Of a stretch of DNA of 64,000 nucleotides, positions 54,100-61,747 are shown piece by piece; positions within the stretch are counted from its first letter, which is position 1, and the number at the start of each line of letters is the position of its first letter. The stretch is taken from positions 142,505-206,504 of the forward strand of contig JANOCT010000016.1 of the NCBI GenBank assembly GCA_031412335.1, read 5' to 3'. The DNA comes from JBBQYA01 sp031412335. Its GTDB lineage: Bacteria; Bacteroidota; Bacteroidia; Sphingobacteriales; Sphingobacteriaceae. A model generated the notes under the pieces. The model ran no database searches and had not been told where the DNA came from. It worked only from the letters and a program-made list of their open reading frames with translations. A program made the position numbers and the translations under genes.

Positions 54100-55536
54100 A
54101 TGCTGAAACAATACGACCTAGTTGTAATTGGAACAGGTTTCGCTTCATCATTTTTTTTAAAAAAGTATCTCGAAAAATCTTCTCCAGACAAAAAAGTCTT
54201 GGTTTTAGAACGTGGACAATTTTTTCCACATGCTTCAAGGTTAGACCAGATAAGAGGAAAAAAGGTAGAAATAGTTGGAAAATTAGAAGAAGCCAAAAAG
54301 AGTTTTGTTAATAAAAATACCAACAAAGATTGGCCTTTTGATGTCAATTTTGGAGGAAGTTCTAACTGTTGGTGGGGTTGTGTACCTAGGTTTATGCCAT
54401 CTGACTTTAAACTTAAATCGCAATTTGGAGTAGGAGCCGATTGGCCAATTACATATGATGAATTAGAAAATTATTATTGTGAAGCAGAGGCAATTATGTC
54501 CATAGCTGGCCCAAATAATACTCCATTTTTTATGTCGAAGCCGTATCCTCAGCCCCCTCATCAATTAAATACCATTGATAAATTGATGCAAGAAAAGTAT
54601 GGAAATCAATATATTAGTCAACCAGCCGCACGTGCAAGTAGAAATGTAGGTAAAAGATCAGTTTGTTGTACAAGTTATGTTTGTAATTTATGTCCGATAG
54701 ATTCTAAATTTACCATAGAAAATACGCTGAAAGAATTGTACGACGACCCTCGAGTTACTTTACAATATGGAGCAAAAGTTTATTCATTTGAAACGGTAAA
54801 TAATGCCATCAAAAAAGTTTTATTCTCTTTAGATGGAAAAGATGAAGTAGTTGAAGGAGAAGTAGTTGCACTTGGTGCTAATTCAATTTTCAATCCCCAT
54901 ATATTATTGAATGCAGGTGATACTAATAAATTTACCGGTTCAGGCATCAGCGAACAAATAGGCACGTACGCATATTTTTATTTTAAAGATTTGAATAATG
55001 TAGGAGGTGGCACTAGTTTGTCGGCAAATGGATATATGATGTATGATGGTGAACGAAGAAAAACAATGTCGTCATGCCTGATAGAAAACCACAACGAACC
55101 GTTTATTCGGAATGAATTTGGAAAATGGCGCCACATGGCGAAATTTAAATTTGTATTTGAAGATATACCATCTGAAGAAAACAGGATTTTATTAACCTCA
55201 GATCGGTTTATTCCTGAAATTGCCTATAAAAAACATACCTCTTATGTGGATAAAGCAATGGATAATCTGGAAAAAGATATTGATACGTATTTTTCATTTC
55301 TTCCAATAGAGCGTGTTGAGTTAGATGGATATTTCCAACGTACAGAAGCTCATAATTTATCGACTACAAGAATGAGTGAAAATGCTGGAAATGGTGTTGT
55401 TGATAAAAATTTAATACATCATCAATTCAGAAATCTGTTTGTATTGGGCGGCAGTGTTTTTCCCTCAATCTCAGCAGCAAATCCAAGTTTAACCATATCT
55501 GCACTTTCTTTAAAAGCAGCTGATCAAAATTTTTAG
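54100..55536 (+). CDS. GMC-family FAD-dependent oxidoreductase
   Basis: GMC enzymes oxidise alcohols or sugars with FAD. The 478-residue protein has the N-terminal dinucleotide fold VVIGTGFASSFFLKKYL and VLVLERGQ, FGGSSNCWWGCVPR near residue 85, and the C-terminal AHNLSTTRMSE plus GGSVFPSISAANPSLTISAL, typical of the GMC end with its catalytic His region. No signal peptide is seen. A cysteine-rich stretch (CCTSYVCNLC, about residues 188-197) is noticeable and could hold a metal. The next gene is 4 bp downstream and encodes a small membrane protein that may be its partner. Confidence 0.87.
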   Translation: MLKQYDLVVIGTGFASSFFLKKYLEKSSPDKKVLVLERGQFFPHASRLDQIRGKKVEIVGKLEEAKKSFVNKNTNKDWPFDVNFGGSSNCWWGCVPRFMPSDFKLKSQFGVGADWPITYDELENYYCEAEAIMSIAGPNNTPFFMSKPYPQPPHQLNTIDKLMQEKYGNQYISQPAARASRNVGKRSVCCTSYVCNLCPIDSKFTIENTLKELYDDPRVTLQYGAKVYSFETVNNAIKKVLFSLDGKDEVVEGEVVALGANSIFNPHILLNAGDTNKFTGSGISEQIGTYAYFYFKDLNNVGGGTSLSANGYMMYDGERRKTMSSCLIENHNEPFIRNEFGKWRHMAKFKFVFEDIPSEENRILLTSDRFIPEIAYKKHTSYVDKAMDNLEKDIDTYFSFLPIERVELDGYFQRTEAHNLSTTRMSENAGNGVVDKNLIHHQFRNLFVLGGSVFPSISAANPSLTISALSLKAADQNF

Positions 55537-55540
55537 TAAA

Positions 55541-55975
55541 ATGCAAAGAAAAACATTCTTAAAAATAGTAGGAGGAGTTGTAGCAATCGGAGCAATTGGA
55601 TATGTTGCTGTTCCAACTTTTGAAGAAATGCTTTTAAAAATCCTAAGATCAGATTTAAAAGGATTAAAAGTTAATGAAGATACTATTGCGAAATATTTAT
55701 TAGATTTTAAAAAAGATAATCCACTTAGGTTTAAATCATCTAAAGAACAGTTTATTAAAGCAAGCTATTTATTAGATTATCCATTTGTACCAAATCCATA
55801 CAAACATAAATATCAGCAATTTAGGAGTTTATTGGTTGGTAATTTTTTACTTTCAACTGATTTTTTTATCAATAAAATGGATGTAACGAAAGAAGTAAAT
55901 TATTTGGGAATATATAATCCACATTTACGACCTTGCGCCAACCCATTTTCATATTTATATTATCCATCAACATAA
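55541..55975 (+). CDS. Small membrane-anchored protein of unknown function
   Basis: I do not recognise this 144-residue protein. A basic start (MQRKTFLKIVGG) leads into a hydrophobic segment (residues 9-26), as in a signal anchor. The remainder is Lys-, Leu- and Phe-rich, with a conserved-looking end PHLRPCANPFSYLYYPST. It lies 4 bp after the GMC oxidoreductase gene. Pairs of a GMC enzyme and a small exported subunit exist (gluconate 2-dehydrogenase type), and this may be a distant analogue, but there is no motif to prove it. Confidence 0.6.
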   Translation: MQRKTFLKIVGGVVAIGAIGYVAVPTFEEMLLKILRSDLKGLKVNEDTIAKYLLDFKKDNPLRFKSSKEQFIKASYLLDYPFVPNPYKHKYQQFRSLLVGNFLLSTDFFINKMDVTKEVNYLGIYNPHLRPCANPFSYLYYPST

Positions 55976-56000
55976 ATCCTGAACTGGAATACAAAAATCA

Positions 56001-57665
56001 ATGAATCAGGAACAAACCATAATACTTTGCGGAGGTGCAATTAATTTTCTTAACCTGACTATTAATACAAGCCATTCCCATGCAATGATTCCTGTAAATG
56101 GTAAACCGGTAATTGGTTGGATTCTTGATGATTTATTATCAAAAAACATTGACAACATTGTCATAATTCGAAGGGCTGGCGATGTGCAATTAGGCGAATT
56201 CCTTGACCGAGCTTACCAAAGAAGAATAAAAATTAAGCAAGTTGCTTTAGTAAACAATGGTACTATAATCCAATCGCTAAAAGCAGGTTTGGATAATTGC
56301 AATTCGTTAAGAATGGTAAGGGTTATTTTAGGAGATACGCTAGTATGTGATCCCTTTGAAGGTGAAGCAAACTTTAGTTACGTTGCCGAAGTCGCTGATT
56401 CGCATAGATGGTGTGTAACCCAAACCGATGAACAGGAAAATATAATTGGCTATTTGGATAAAAAAGAAGGGCTTACCCCTCCAAATCGTGCATTATGTGG
56501 ATATTATCATTTCTCCGATATCGAATTTCTTAAAATATGTACTCGCAAAGCATTATTGGATGGTAAAAAACAGTTAAGCGAAGTGCTTGAAAATTATGGT
56601 ATCCGATATCCGATGAAAGCTGTTAATGCAAAATTTTGGTATGATTTCGGAAATATTGATAATTTGGTTTTATCAAGACAGCGATTACTGCAAGGCAGAT
56701 ATTTTAATTCTCTTACAATAGATCCAACCTTAAATACAATTTCTAAAGTTAGTTTGTTGAATGATAAATTGAGGAACGAACTAAACTGGTATTTGCTTTT
56801 GCCTGATAAATTAAAAGTTTTAAGTCCAAGAATAATAAACCAAGAGCAAAACGAAGATAAAATTACCATAAACCAAGAGTATTACGGTTATCCTACTTTA
56901 GCAGAGCTTTTTTTGTATTCTTCTTTTCATCCTGAAACTTGGAGTTCTATTATAACTCGCTTGCTAAACATTCACCTTGAATTTAAAAAGTATAAAGGTG
57001 AATTGACCAAAGCGGAGCTTTCCAATGTTTATAAAGATAAAACGCTTGACAGGCTTCACGATTTGGAAACAATGGATCCCTATTGGGCTTCCTTATTAAA
57101 AGTACCAACTATAACACATAATGGTGAAGTACTTCAGAATTTATCATTTCTGCTTCCGCAAATAATTGAAAAAACTGAAGAGATTATTGAGAATGCAGAA
57201 GTAACCATTTTACATGGCGATTTTTGTTTTTCAAATATACTTTTTGATATTAATAGCCAAATATCCAGATTAATAGACCCACGAGGAAGTTTCGGTAGAA
57301 TTGGAATATATGGTGATCCACGTTATGATATTGCCAAACTTCGACATAGTATTTGTAGCTATTACGATTATATTGTTTCCGATCTTTTTTCGTTGGACGA
57401 GCATTCGTCGGGAGTTTTTGAGACTGACCTTTTTACTTCTACTGCTTCTGTTAAAGTTGGGCCAATTTTCGATGATCTTGTTCAAAAAATAGGATACAAT
57501 ATTGAAGAAATACGATTTATTGAAGGCTTGCTTTTTATTTCAATGCTTCCCTTGCATCGTGACAAACCTGAACGTCAGAAAATGATGTTTTTGACTGGAT
57601 TGAAGATATTAAATAGACTATTTGTGCCAGAAAGTAGTAAACCGATAATTAACGAATTAGCATGA
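56001..57665 (+). CDS. Nucleotidyltransferase-kinase fusion (LicC-LicA-like layout)
   Basis: The 554-residue protein joins two enzymes. Residues 1-235 are a sugar-nucleotidyltransferase-like domain. It starts TIILCGGAINFLNL and has PVNGKPVIGWILDDLL, but the normal GxGxR loop and PK motif are changed. VILGDTLV and FWYDFGNIDN are kept. Residues 280-554 are an aminoglycoside/choline-kinase-type phosphotransferase with the catalytic loop HGDFCFSN (H405, D407, N412) and IDPRG with D426, then GDPRYDIAKL. The layout suggests that a small alcohol or sugar is phosphorylated and then nucleotide-activated, as with LicA/LicC for choline. The stop overlaps the HAD gene by 4 bp. The substrate is unknown. 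Confidence 0.78.
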   Translation: MNQEQTIILCGGAINFLNLTINTSHSHAMIPVNGKPVIGWILDDLLSKNIDNIVIIRRAGDVQLGEFLDRAYQRRIKIKQVALVNNGTIIQSLKAGLDNCNSLRMVRVILGDTLVCDPFEGEANFSYVAEVADSHRWCVTQTDEQENIIGYLDKKEGLTPPNRALCGYYHFSDIEFLKICTRKALLDGKKQLSEVLENYGIRYPMKAVNAKFWYDFGNIDNLVLSRQRLLQGRYFNSLTIDPTLNTISKVSLLNDKLRNELNWYLLLPDKLKVLSPRIINQEQNEDKITINQEYYGYPTLAELFLYSSFHPETWSSIITRLLNIHLEFKKYKGELTKAELSNVYKDKTLDRLHDLETMDPYWASLLKVPTITHNGEVLQNLSFLLPQIIEKTEEIIENAEVTILHGDFCFSNILFDINSQISRLIDPRGSFGRIGIYGDPRYDIAKLRHSICSYYDYIVSDLFSLDEHSSGVFETDLFTSTASVKVGPIFDDLVQKIGYNIEEIRFIEGLLFISMLPLHRDKPERQKMMFLTGLKILNRLFVPESSKPIINELA

Positions 57666-58024
57666 GAATTATAATAGATTTGGACGGCACCATATGCCCT
57701 TTGAAACAAGAAGGAGAAACATATGACATGCTTATTCCTCATCCAGGTGCAATAGAACGATTAAATGAGTTAAAAGCTGCTGGCCATTATTTGATCATTC
57801 AAACGGCGAGAAACATGGCAACTTGTGATAGCAATGTTGGTAAAGTGATGAAAAATATTGGTGGTTTAACGTTGAATTGGCTTGAGAAATTTAATGTTCC
57901 ATATGATGAAATATTTTTCGGGAAGCCAAACGGACAAGTTTATATAGACGACAGAGCATTACGTTTTAGTGATTGGGAATCAATAACAGAGCAATTATTA
58001 ATAAACATAGCTAAAGAGAAATGA
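57662..58024 (+). CDS. HAD-superfamily phosphatase, capsule type
   Basis: The 120-residue minimal HAD enzyme has motif I IIDLDGTICPL at residues 3-13, motif II IQTARN near residue 46 and motifs III/IV GKPNGQVYIDDRAL near residue 85. There is no cap domain, so a larger or sugar-phosphate substrate can reach the site. Similar small HAD proteins occur in capsule gene clusters. It overlaps both neighbours by 4 bp (ATGA at each side), so all three genes are translationally coupled. Confidence 0.87.
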   Translation: MRIIIDLDGTICPLKQEGETYDMLIPHPGAIERLNELKAAGHYLIIQTARNMATCDSNVGKVMKNIGGLTLNWLEKFNVPYDEIFFGKPNGQVYIDDRALRFSDWESITEQLLINIAKEK

Positions 58025-58752
58025 ACATTGTAATGCCGATGGCAGGCAGAGGTTCCCGCTTTAATGGAAGCAATTATTCTGCACCTAAACCTTTAATTAA
58101 TGTGATGGATAAACCTATGTTTATACATTCACTTCAAAGTATTAAAAATGTAGAATTTGATCAACTAATTATTGTTGCTCTAAGCGAACATGATAAAAAT
58201 TTCAATCTAAAAAAATTAATTGATCAGTATTTACCAGATGTTCCTGTCGAATTGGTTTTAATAGACGAAGTAACCGAAGGGCAATTGTGTACTATTTTAA
58301 AAGCACGATATTTATTTGACCTTAAAAAACCAATTCTAATAACCAGTTCAGACACTATTGTAATTTCAGATATAGCATCTGATATTAAAAATTTAAGCAA
58401 TGATATTTCAGGACTTATCTCTGTTGCTAATATGCCTGGTGAGCAATGGAGTTTTGCAAAAACTGATGAACAAGGAATTGTAATAGAAGTAACTGAAAAA
58501 GTAAAAATATCTGATAACGCTAGTACAGGCTTGTATTATTTTAGCCATGCAGGAGAATTTTTAACGTATGCAGATGAACTGATTGAAAAACAAGAGCGAA
58601 CAAAGGGTGAATTTTATGTAATGCCAGTCTATAAAAATTATATAAAAGATCAAAAAAAAATAAAATTAAGTAATGCAACAAAAATGTGGGATATGGGTAC
58701 GCCAGACGCGCTTGCTGAATTCTTGCTAATAAATAATAAACAAAATTTATAG
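58021..58752 (+). CDS. Sugar-phosphate nucleotidyltransferase-like protein
   Basis: The 243-residue protein has an intact nucleotide-binding start MPMAGRGSRF, then APKPLINVMDKPMF with the conserved Lys, ITSSDTIV in the metal site position, and KMWDMGTPDALAEF at the end, typical of RmlA/GlmU-like enzymes. It is the third gene of the coupled module. It may activate a second compound, or perform the nucleotidyl transfer that the altered domain of the fusion protein cannot. Confidence 0.87.
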   Translation: MNIVMPMAGRGSRFNGSNYSAPKPLINVMDKPMFIHSLQSIKNVEFDQLIIVALSEHDKNFNLKKLIDQYLPDVPVELVLIDEVTEGQLCTILKARYLFDLKKPILITSSDTIVISDIASDIKNLSNDISGLISVANMPGEQWSFAKTDEQGIVIEVTEKVKISDNASTGLYYFSHAGEFLTYADELIEKQERTKGEFYVMPVYKNYIKDQKKIKLSNATKMWDMGTPDALAEFLLINNKQNL

Positions 58753-58786
58753 TAGATAATTTTATTTGCAAGTACACTAAAAGTAT

Positions 58787-59176
58787 ATGAACAATTCTAC
58801 AGTATTACGTCAACAACTTTTTAGATATATAATTATTGGTGGTTTATCTACTTTAATAAACTATTGTCTATTTTATATTTTATATCAGAAATTCTCAGTC
58901 TACTACCTTACAGCTCATGCACTTGGCTTTAGTATTAGCGTATTTTTTGGCTATTTTTTTAATAAAAACTGGACGTATCAATCTTCAAACGAATCAAAAA
59001 AAGAAGTAGTAAAATATTATATGGTTTATTTGTTTTCTTTATCGCTTGGTTTATTATTATTAAAATTATTGGTAGATGTTTTACATCTTGATCCACGTTT
59101 TGCAAAATTTATAGAAATTGGAATAACGGCATCCACTAATTTTTTAGGGACGAAACTTTGGGTTTTTAGGAAATAA
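58787..59176 (+). CDS. GtrA-family membrane protein
   Basis: The 129-residue protein has four membrane segments and the GtrA pattern FRYIIIGGLSTLINYCLFYIL at the start (read in parts), FGYFFNKNWTY in the middle and TKLWVFRK at the end. GtrA-like proteins are thought to flip polyprenyl-phosphate sugars across the inner membrane. It heads a GtrA / GT-C / GT2 trio. Confidence 0.92.
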   Translation: MNNSTVLRQQLFRYIIIGGLSTLINYCLFYILYQKFSVYYLTAHALGFSISVFFGYFFNKNWTYQSSNESKKEVVKYYMVYLFSLSLGLLLLKLLVDVLHLDPRFAKFIEIGITASTNFLGTKLWVFRK

Positions 59177-59181
59177 GCTTT

Positions 59182-60765
59182 ATGAAAAACTTACTTTTAA
59201 CAGATCGCCAACTAAAATTTTTTACCGCAGCATTTATTGTATTAATTTCTGCTTTTCCACTTTTTTTCGATCTTCCATTTCGGGATAACTTATTTTTAAC
59301 ATGGGAGGGAACATACCGTTTATCAATTGGTCAAATTCCATATCGAGATTTTACCATGCCAATCGGTTATGGTCTTTTTATTATTCCTTTTATTTTTTTC
59401 AAAATTTTCGGTTCGGGGTTAGTAACTTTATTATATGCACAGGTTTTTACCAACATCGTTTTATTATGGGTTTTTGGAAAAATTCTTCGTTTACTCAACA
59501 TCTCTGAAATAGCGATATTTTTTGCTACCATGGTTTTTGCCATGTCCTATACTTTTGTGTTTTTCTGGCCTTGGTACAATCATGCAGCATTATTTTATGA
59601 ACTTGTAGGGATTTATTTTATCGTTAAACTAATTTCTTTAAATAAAATATCAACTCGAAATTTACTCTATTGCATACAAGCAGGCTTCTTTATTTTTCTT
59701 TCATTATTTACCAAACAAGATTATGGTGGTCTTGCATTAATATTCTCTTTAGTATTATTATGTATTGATGCTATAACACAGAAACGATGGAAACTATTGG
59801 TAGGATTTATAGCTTTTTATGCATTGTTTGCGTTTATTTTCATTTTTCCTCTTTTACCTTATCAGTTTTCATATTGGTTTAATCATGGTCAAGCTCCACA
59901 TAGTTCAAGATTAAGTTTATTTGATCTCATCAATGAATTTTTTGGAGGATCGTCGGTCGAGAAACTATATCTATTAATGATATTCTTATATGTTTTTTAT
60001 CGATTCAGTTCAGTAGCTGATTTTTTTAAAGATCGCAATCATTTGTTTTTATTTCTCATTACCGTTGGCATGATTGTTCAAACATTATTAACAAAAGTAA
60101 CAAGCCGTTTGCCAGCTGATACTACTACTTATTTCCATGCATTTGCCATTGTATACTTAATACAACAAACAGGTATTTTTCTGAAATTAAGAAACGTATT
60201 TAAATTTTTTGCTGTTTTCGGTTTATTCATAATCTGGTGGAGCGCCATTTACTGGGATTATGCCAATCGTATTTTTAAACCTGCTGTAAGTGTAAAAACA
60301 GAAAAAACTCAAACTTTGCCAACTATTTCGGTTAACAATTCTTGGAAAAGCAGCAAATTCAAAACTTTTAAAAAAATAACATTGCCACAACAAACTATTA
60401 AAGGAATTGATAGCATAAAAATTCTTTACAGTAAAATTAAATCGGCCGACCCTGTAGTTTTAAATATGTCAGAACTTACTCCTCTAGCAGCTGAATTAAA
60501 TTATAAGCCAATCAAAAATTTACCGTTATGGTATCATTTAAATATTGGAATTTTTCAATCTCAAGTAGATACCATAGCTTATAATATTCAAAATAGCACA
60601 TACGACATGGTACTTTTTGAATTTGTACCTAATCTCGATAATTTTTATCCCTTTTCACTTAGAGATAGTTTAAAGAAACATTATTCAATGCCATTGGTAT
60701 TTCCAGCACCTAGAAAAGATGGGAAGTCAATTATCGAAGTATTTGTTAGAAAAAGTATAGATTAA
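59182..60765 (+). CDS. Polytopic GT-C-type glycosyltransferase-like protein
   Basis: The 527-residue protein has about ten membrane segments in its first 380 residues and a soluble periplasmic C-terminal domain (about 385-527). It resembles GT39/ArnT-type enzymes that use lipid-phosphate sugars as donors on the periplasmic side. An early acidic site is visible (LTWEGTYRLSIGQIPYRDF), with E and D where GT-C enzymes keep a catalytic acidic residue. Detailed family and sugar are uncertain. It lies between GtrA and a DPM-like GT2, which supplies donor and flippase. Confidence 0.75.
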   Translation: MKNLLLTDRQLKFFTAAFIVLISAFPLFFDLPFRDNLFLTWEGTYRLSIGQIPYRDFTMPIGYGLFIIPFIFFKIFGSGLVTLLYAQVFTNIVLLWVFGKILRLLNISEIAIFFATMVFAMSYTFVFFWPWYNHAALFYELVGIYFIVKLISLNKISTRNLLYCIQAGFFIFLSLFTKQDYGGLALIFSLVLLCIDAITQKRWKLLVGFIAFYALFAFIFIFPLLPYQFSYWFNHGQAPHSSRLSLFDLINEFFGGSSVEKLYLLMIFLYVFYRFSSVADFFKDRNHLFLFLITVGMIVQTLLTKVTSRLPADTTTYFHAFAIVYLIQQTGIFLKLRNVFKFFAVFGLFIIWWSAIYWDYANRIFKPAVSVKTEKTQTLPTISVNNSWKSSKFKTFKKITLPQQTIKGIDSIKILYSKIKSADPVVLNMSELTPLAAELNYKPIKNLPLWYHLNIGIFQSQVDTIAYNIQNSTYDMVLFEFVPNLDNFYPFSLRDSLKKHYSMPLVFPAPRKDGKSIIEVFVRKSID

Positions 60766-60791
60766 ATTTTTAATGCTCTATTATTGTATCA

Positions 60792-61523
60792 ATGCTACCA
60801 AACAAAAATTTCTTATCTATTATCATACCTTGCTACAATGAGGTAGACAATATTGCTTTAATACTTTCAAAATTTACCGAGATTCTTCAAGGTCTTGATT
60901 TTGTAGAATTAGTAATTGTGAATAACGGATCTACGGATAATTCTGCTGAAATTTTTGAAAAATCATTAAAAGAATTAGGTGATGATCGATTTAGAGTAGT
61001 AACGGTTCCTGAAAATAAAGGATATGGACATGGTATTTTGTATGGCCTGTCTCAAGCTAAAGGAAATGTTTTAGCATGGACCCATGCAGACATGCAAACC
61101 GATCCGCAAGATGTGATTACTGCTTACCGGGTTTATTTGCAACACAATGATGAGCACTTATTTGTGAAAGGAAGAAGGCGAGAGCGGAAAAATGTGGCAG
61201 CTTTTTTCTCATGGGCAATGCAAATTATTTCATCTATTGCCCTAAAATCTCCTTTGGACGATATTAATGCTCAACCGAAACTTTTCAGTCGTGCTTTTTA
61301 TGAAAATTATCTAATATCAGATGAAACTCCAACCGATTTCTCACTCGACCTATACGCACTTTATAAAGCAGAGAAATTTGAAAAAATCTATAACATTCCT
61401 GTTATAGTGAGCAAAAGATTACACGGTGAAGCAAAAGGAGGTGGAAGTATAAAAACTAAAACCAAGCTGATAATCAGGACCTTTACATATATTTTTAAAC
61501 TAAAGCGATCTTTAAAAATTTAA
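60792..61523 (+). CDS. DPM/GtrB-like family 2 glycosyltransferase
   Basis: The 243-residue cytoplasmic GT2 has LSIIIPCYNEVDNIALIL, VIVNNGSTDNS, ENKGYGHGILYGL and WTHADMQTDP (the DxD analogue, here HADMQTD). This is the pattern of polyprenyl-phosphate sugar synthases (DPM1, ArnC, GtrB). No C-terminal membrane helices are present, as in short DPM-type enzymes. It would make the lipid-linked donor used by the GT-C protein 26 bp upstream. Confidence 0.88.
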   Translation: MLPNKNFLSIIIPCYNEVDNIALILSKFTEILQGLDFVELVIVNNGSTDNSAEIFEKSLKELGDDRFRVVTVPENKGYGHGILYGLSQAKGNVLAWTHADMQTDPQDVITAYRVYLQHNDEHLFVKGRRRERKNVAAFFSWAMQIISSIALKSPLDDINAQPKLFSRAFYENYLISDETPTDFSLDLYALYKAEKFEKIYNIPVIVSKRLHGEAKGGGSIKTKTKLIIRTFTYIFKLKRSLKI

Positions 61524-61747
61524 TTGTTGTTTTTTGGTATAGTCATTGCTAATTTGCGGCGATTGCTTTTGATTTTTTAATATTTTCAATTTCAATCTGA
61601 TCTTTTTAAACATTACCTCTATTCTACAAGTCTTCTTGGGTTTTTAGCTTTTGAATTTATACTTTACGAGCAATAGAATAAAATTGTAATTTTCTAATAG
61701 GTTAATTATTAAATTGTTACGTTTTATCATTTCTATCTTGCTCTTCG

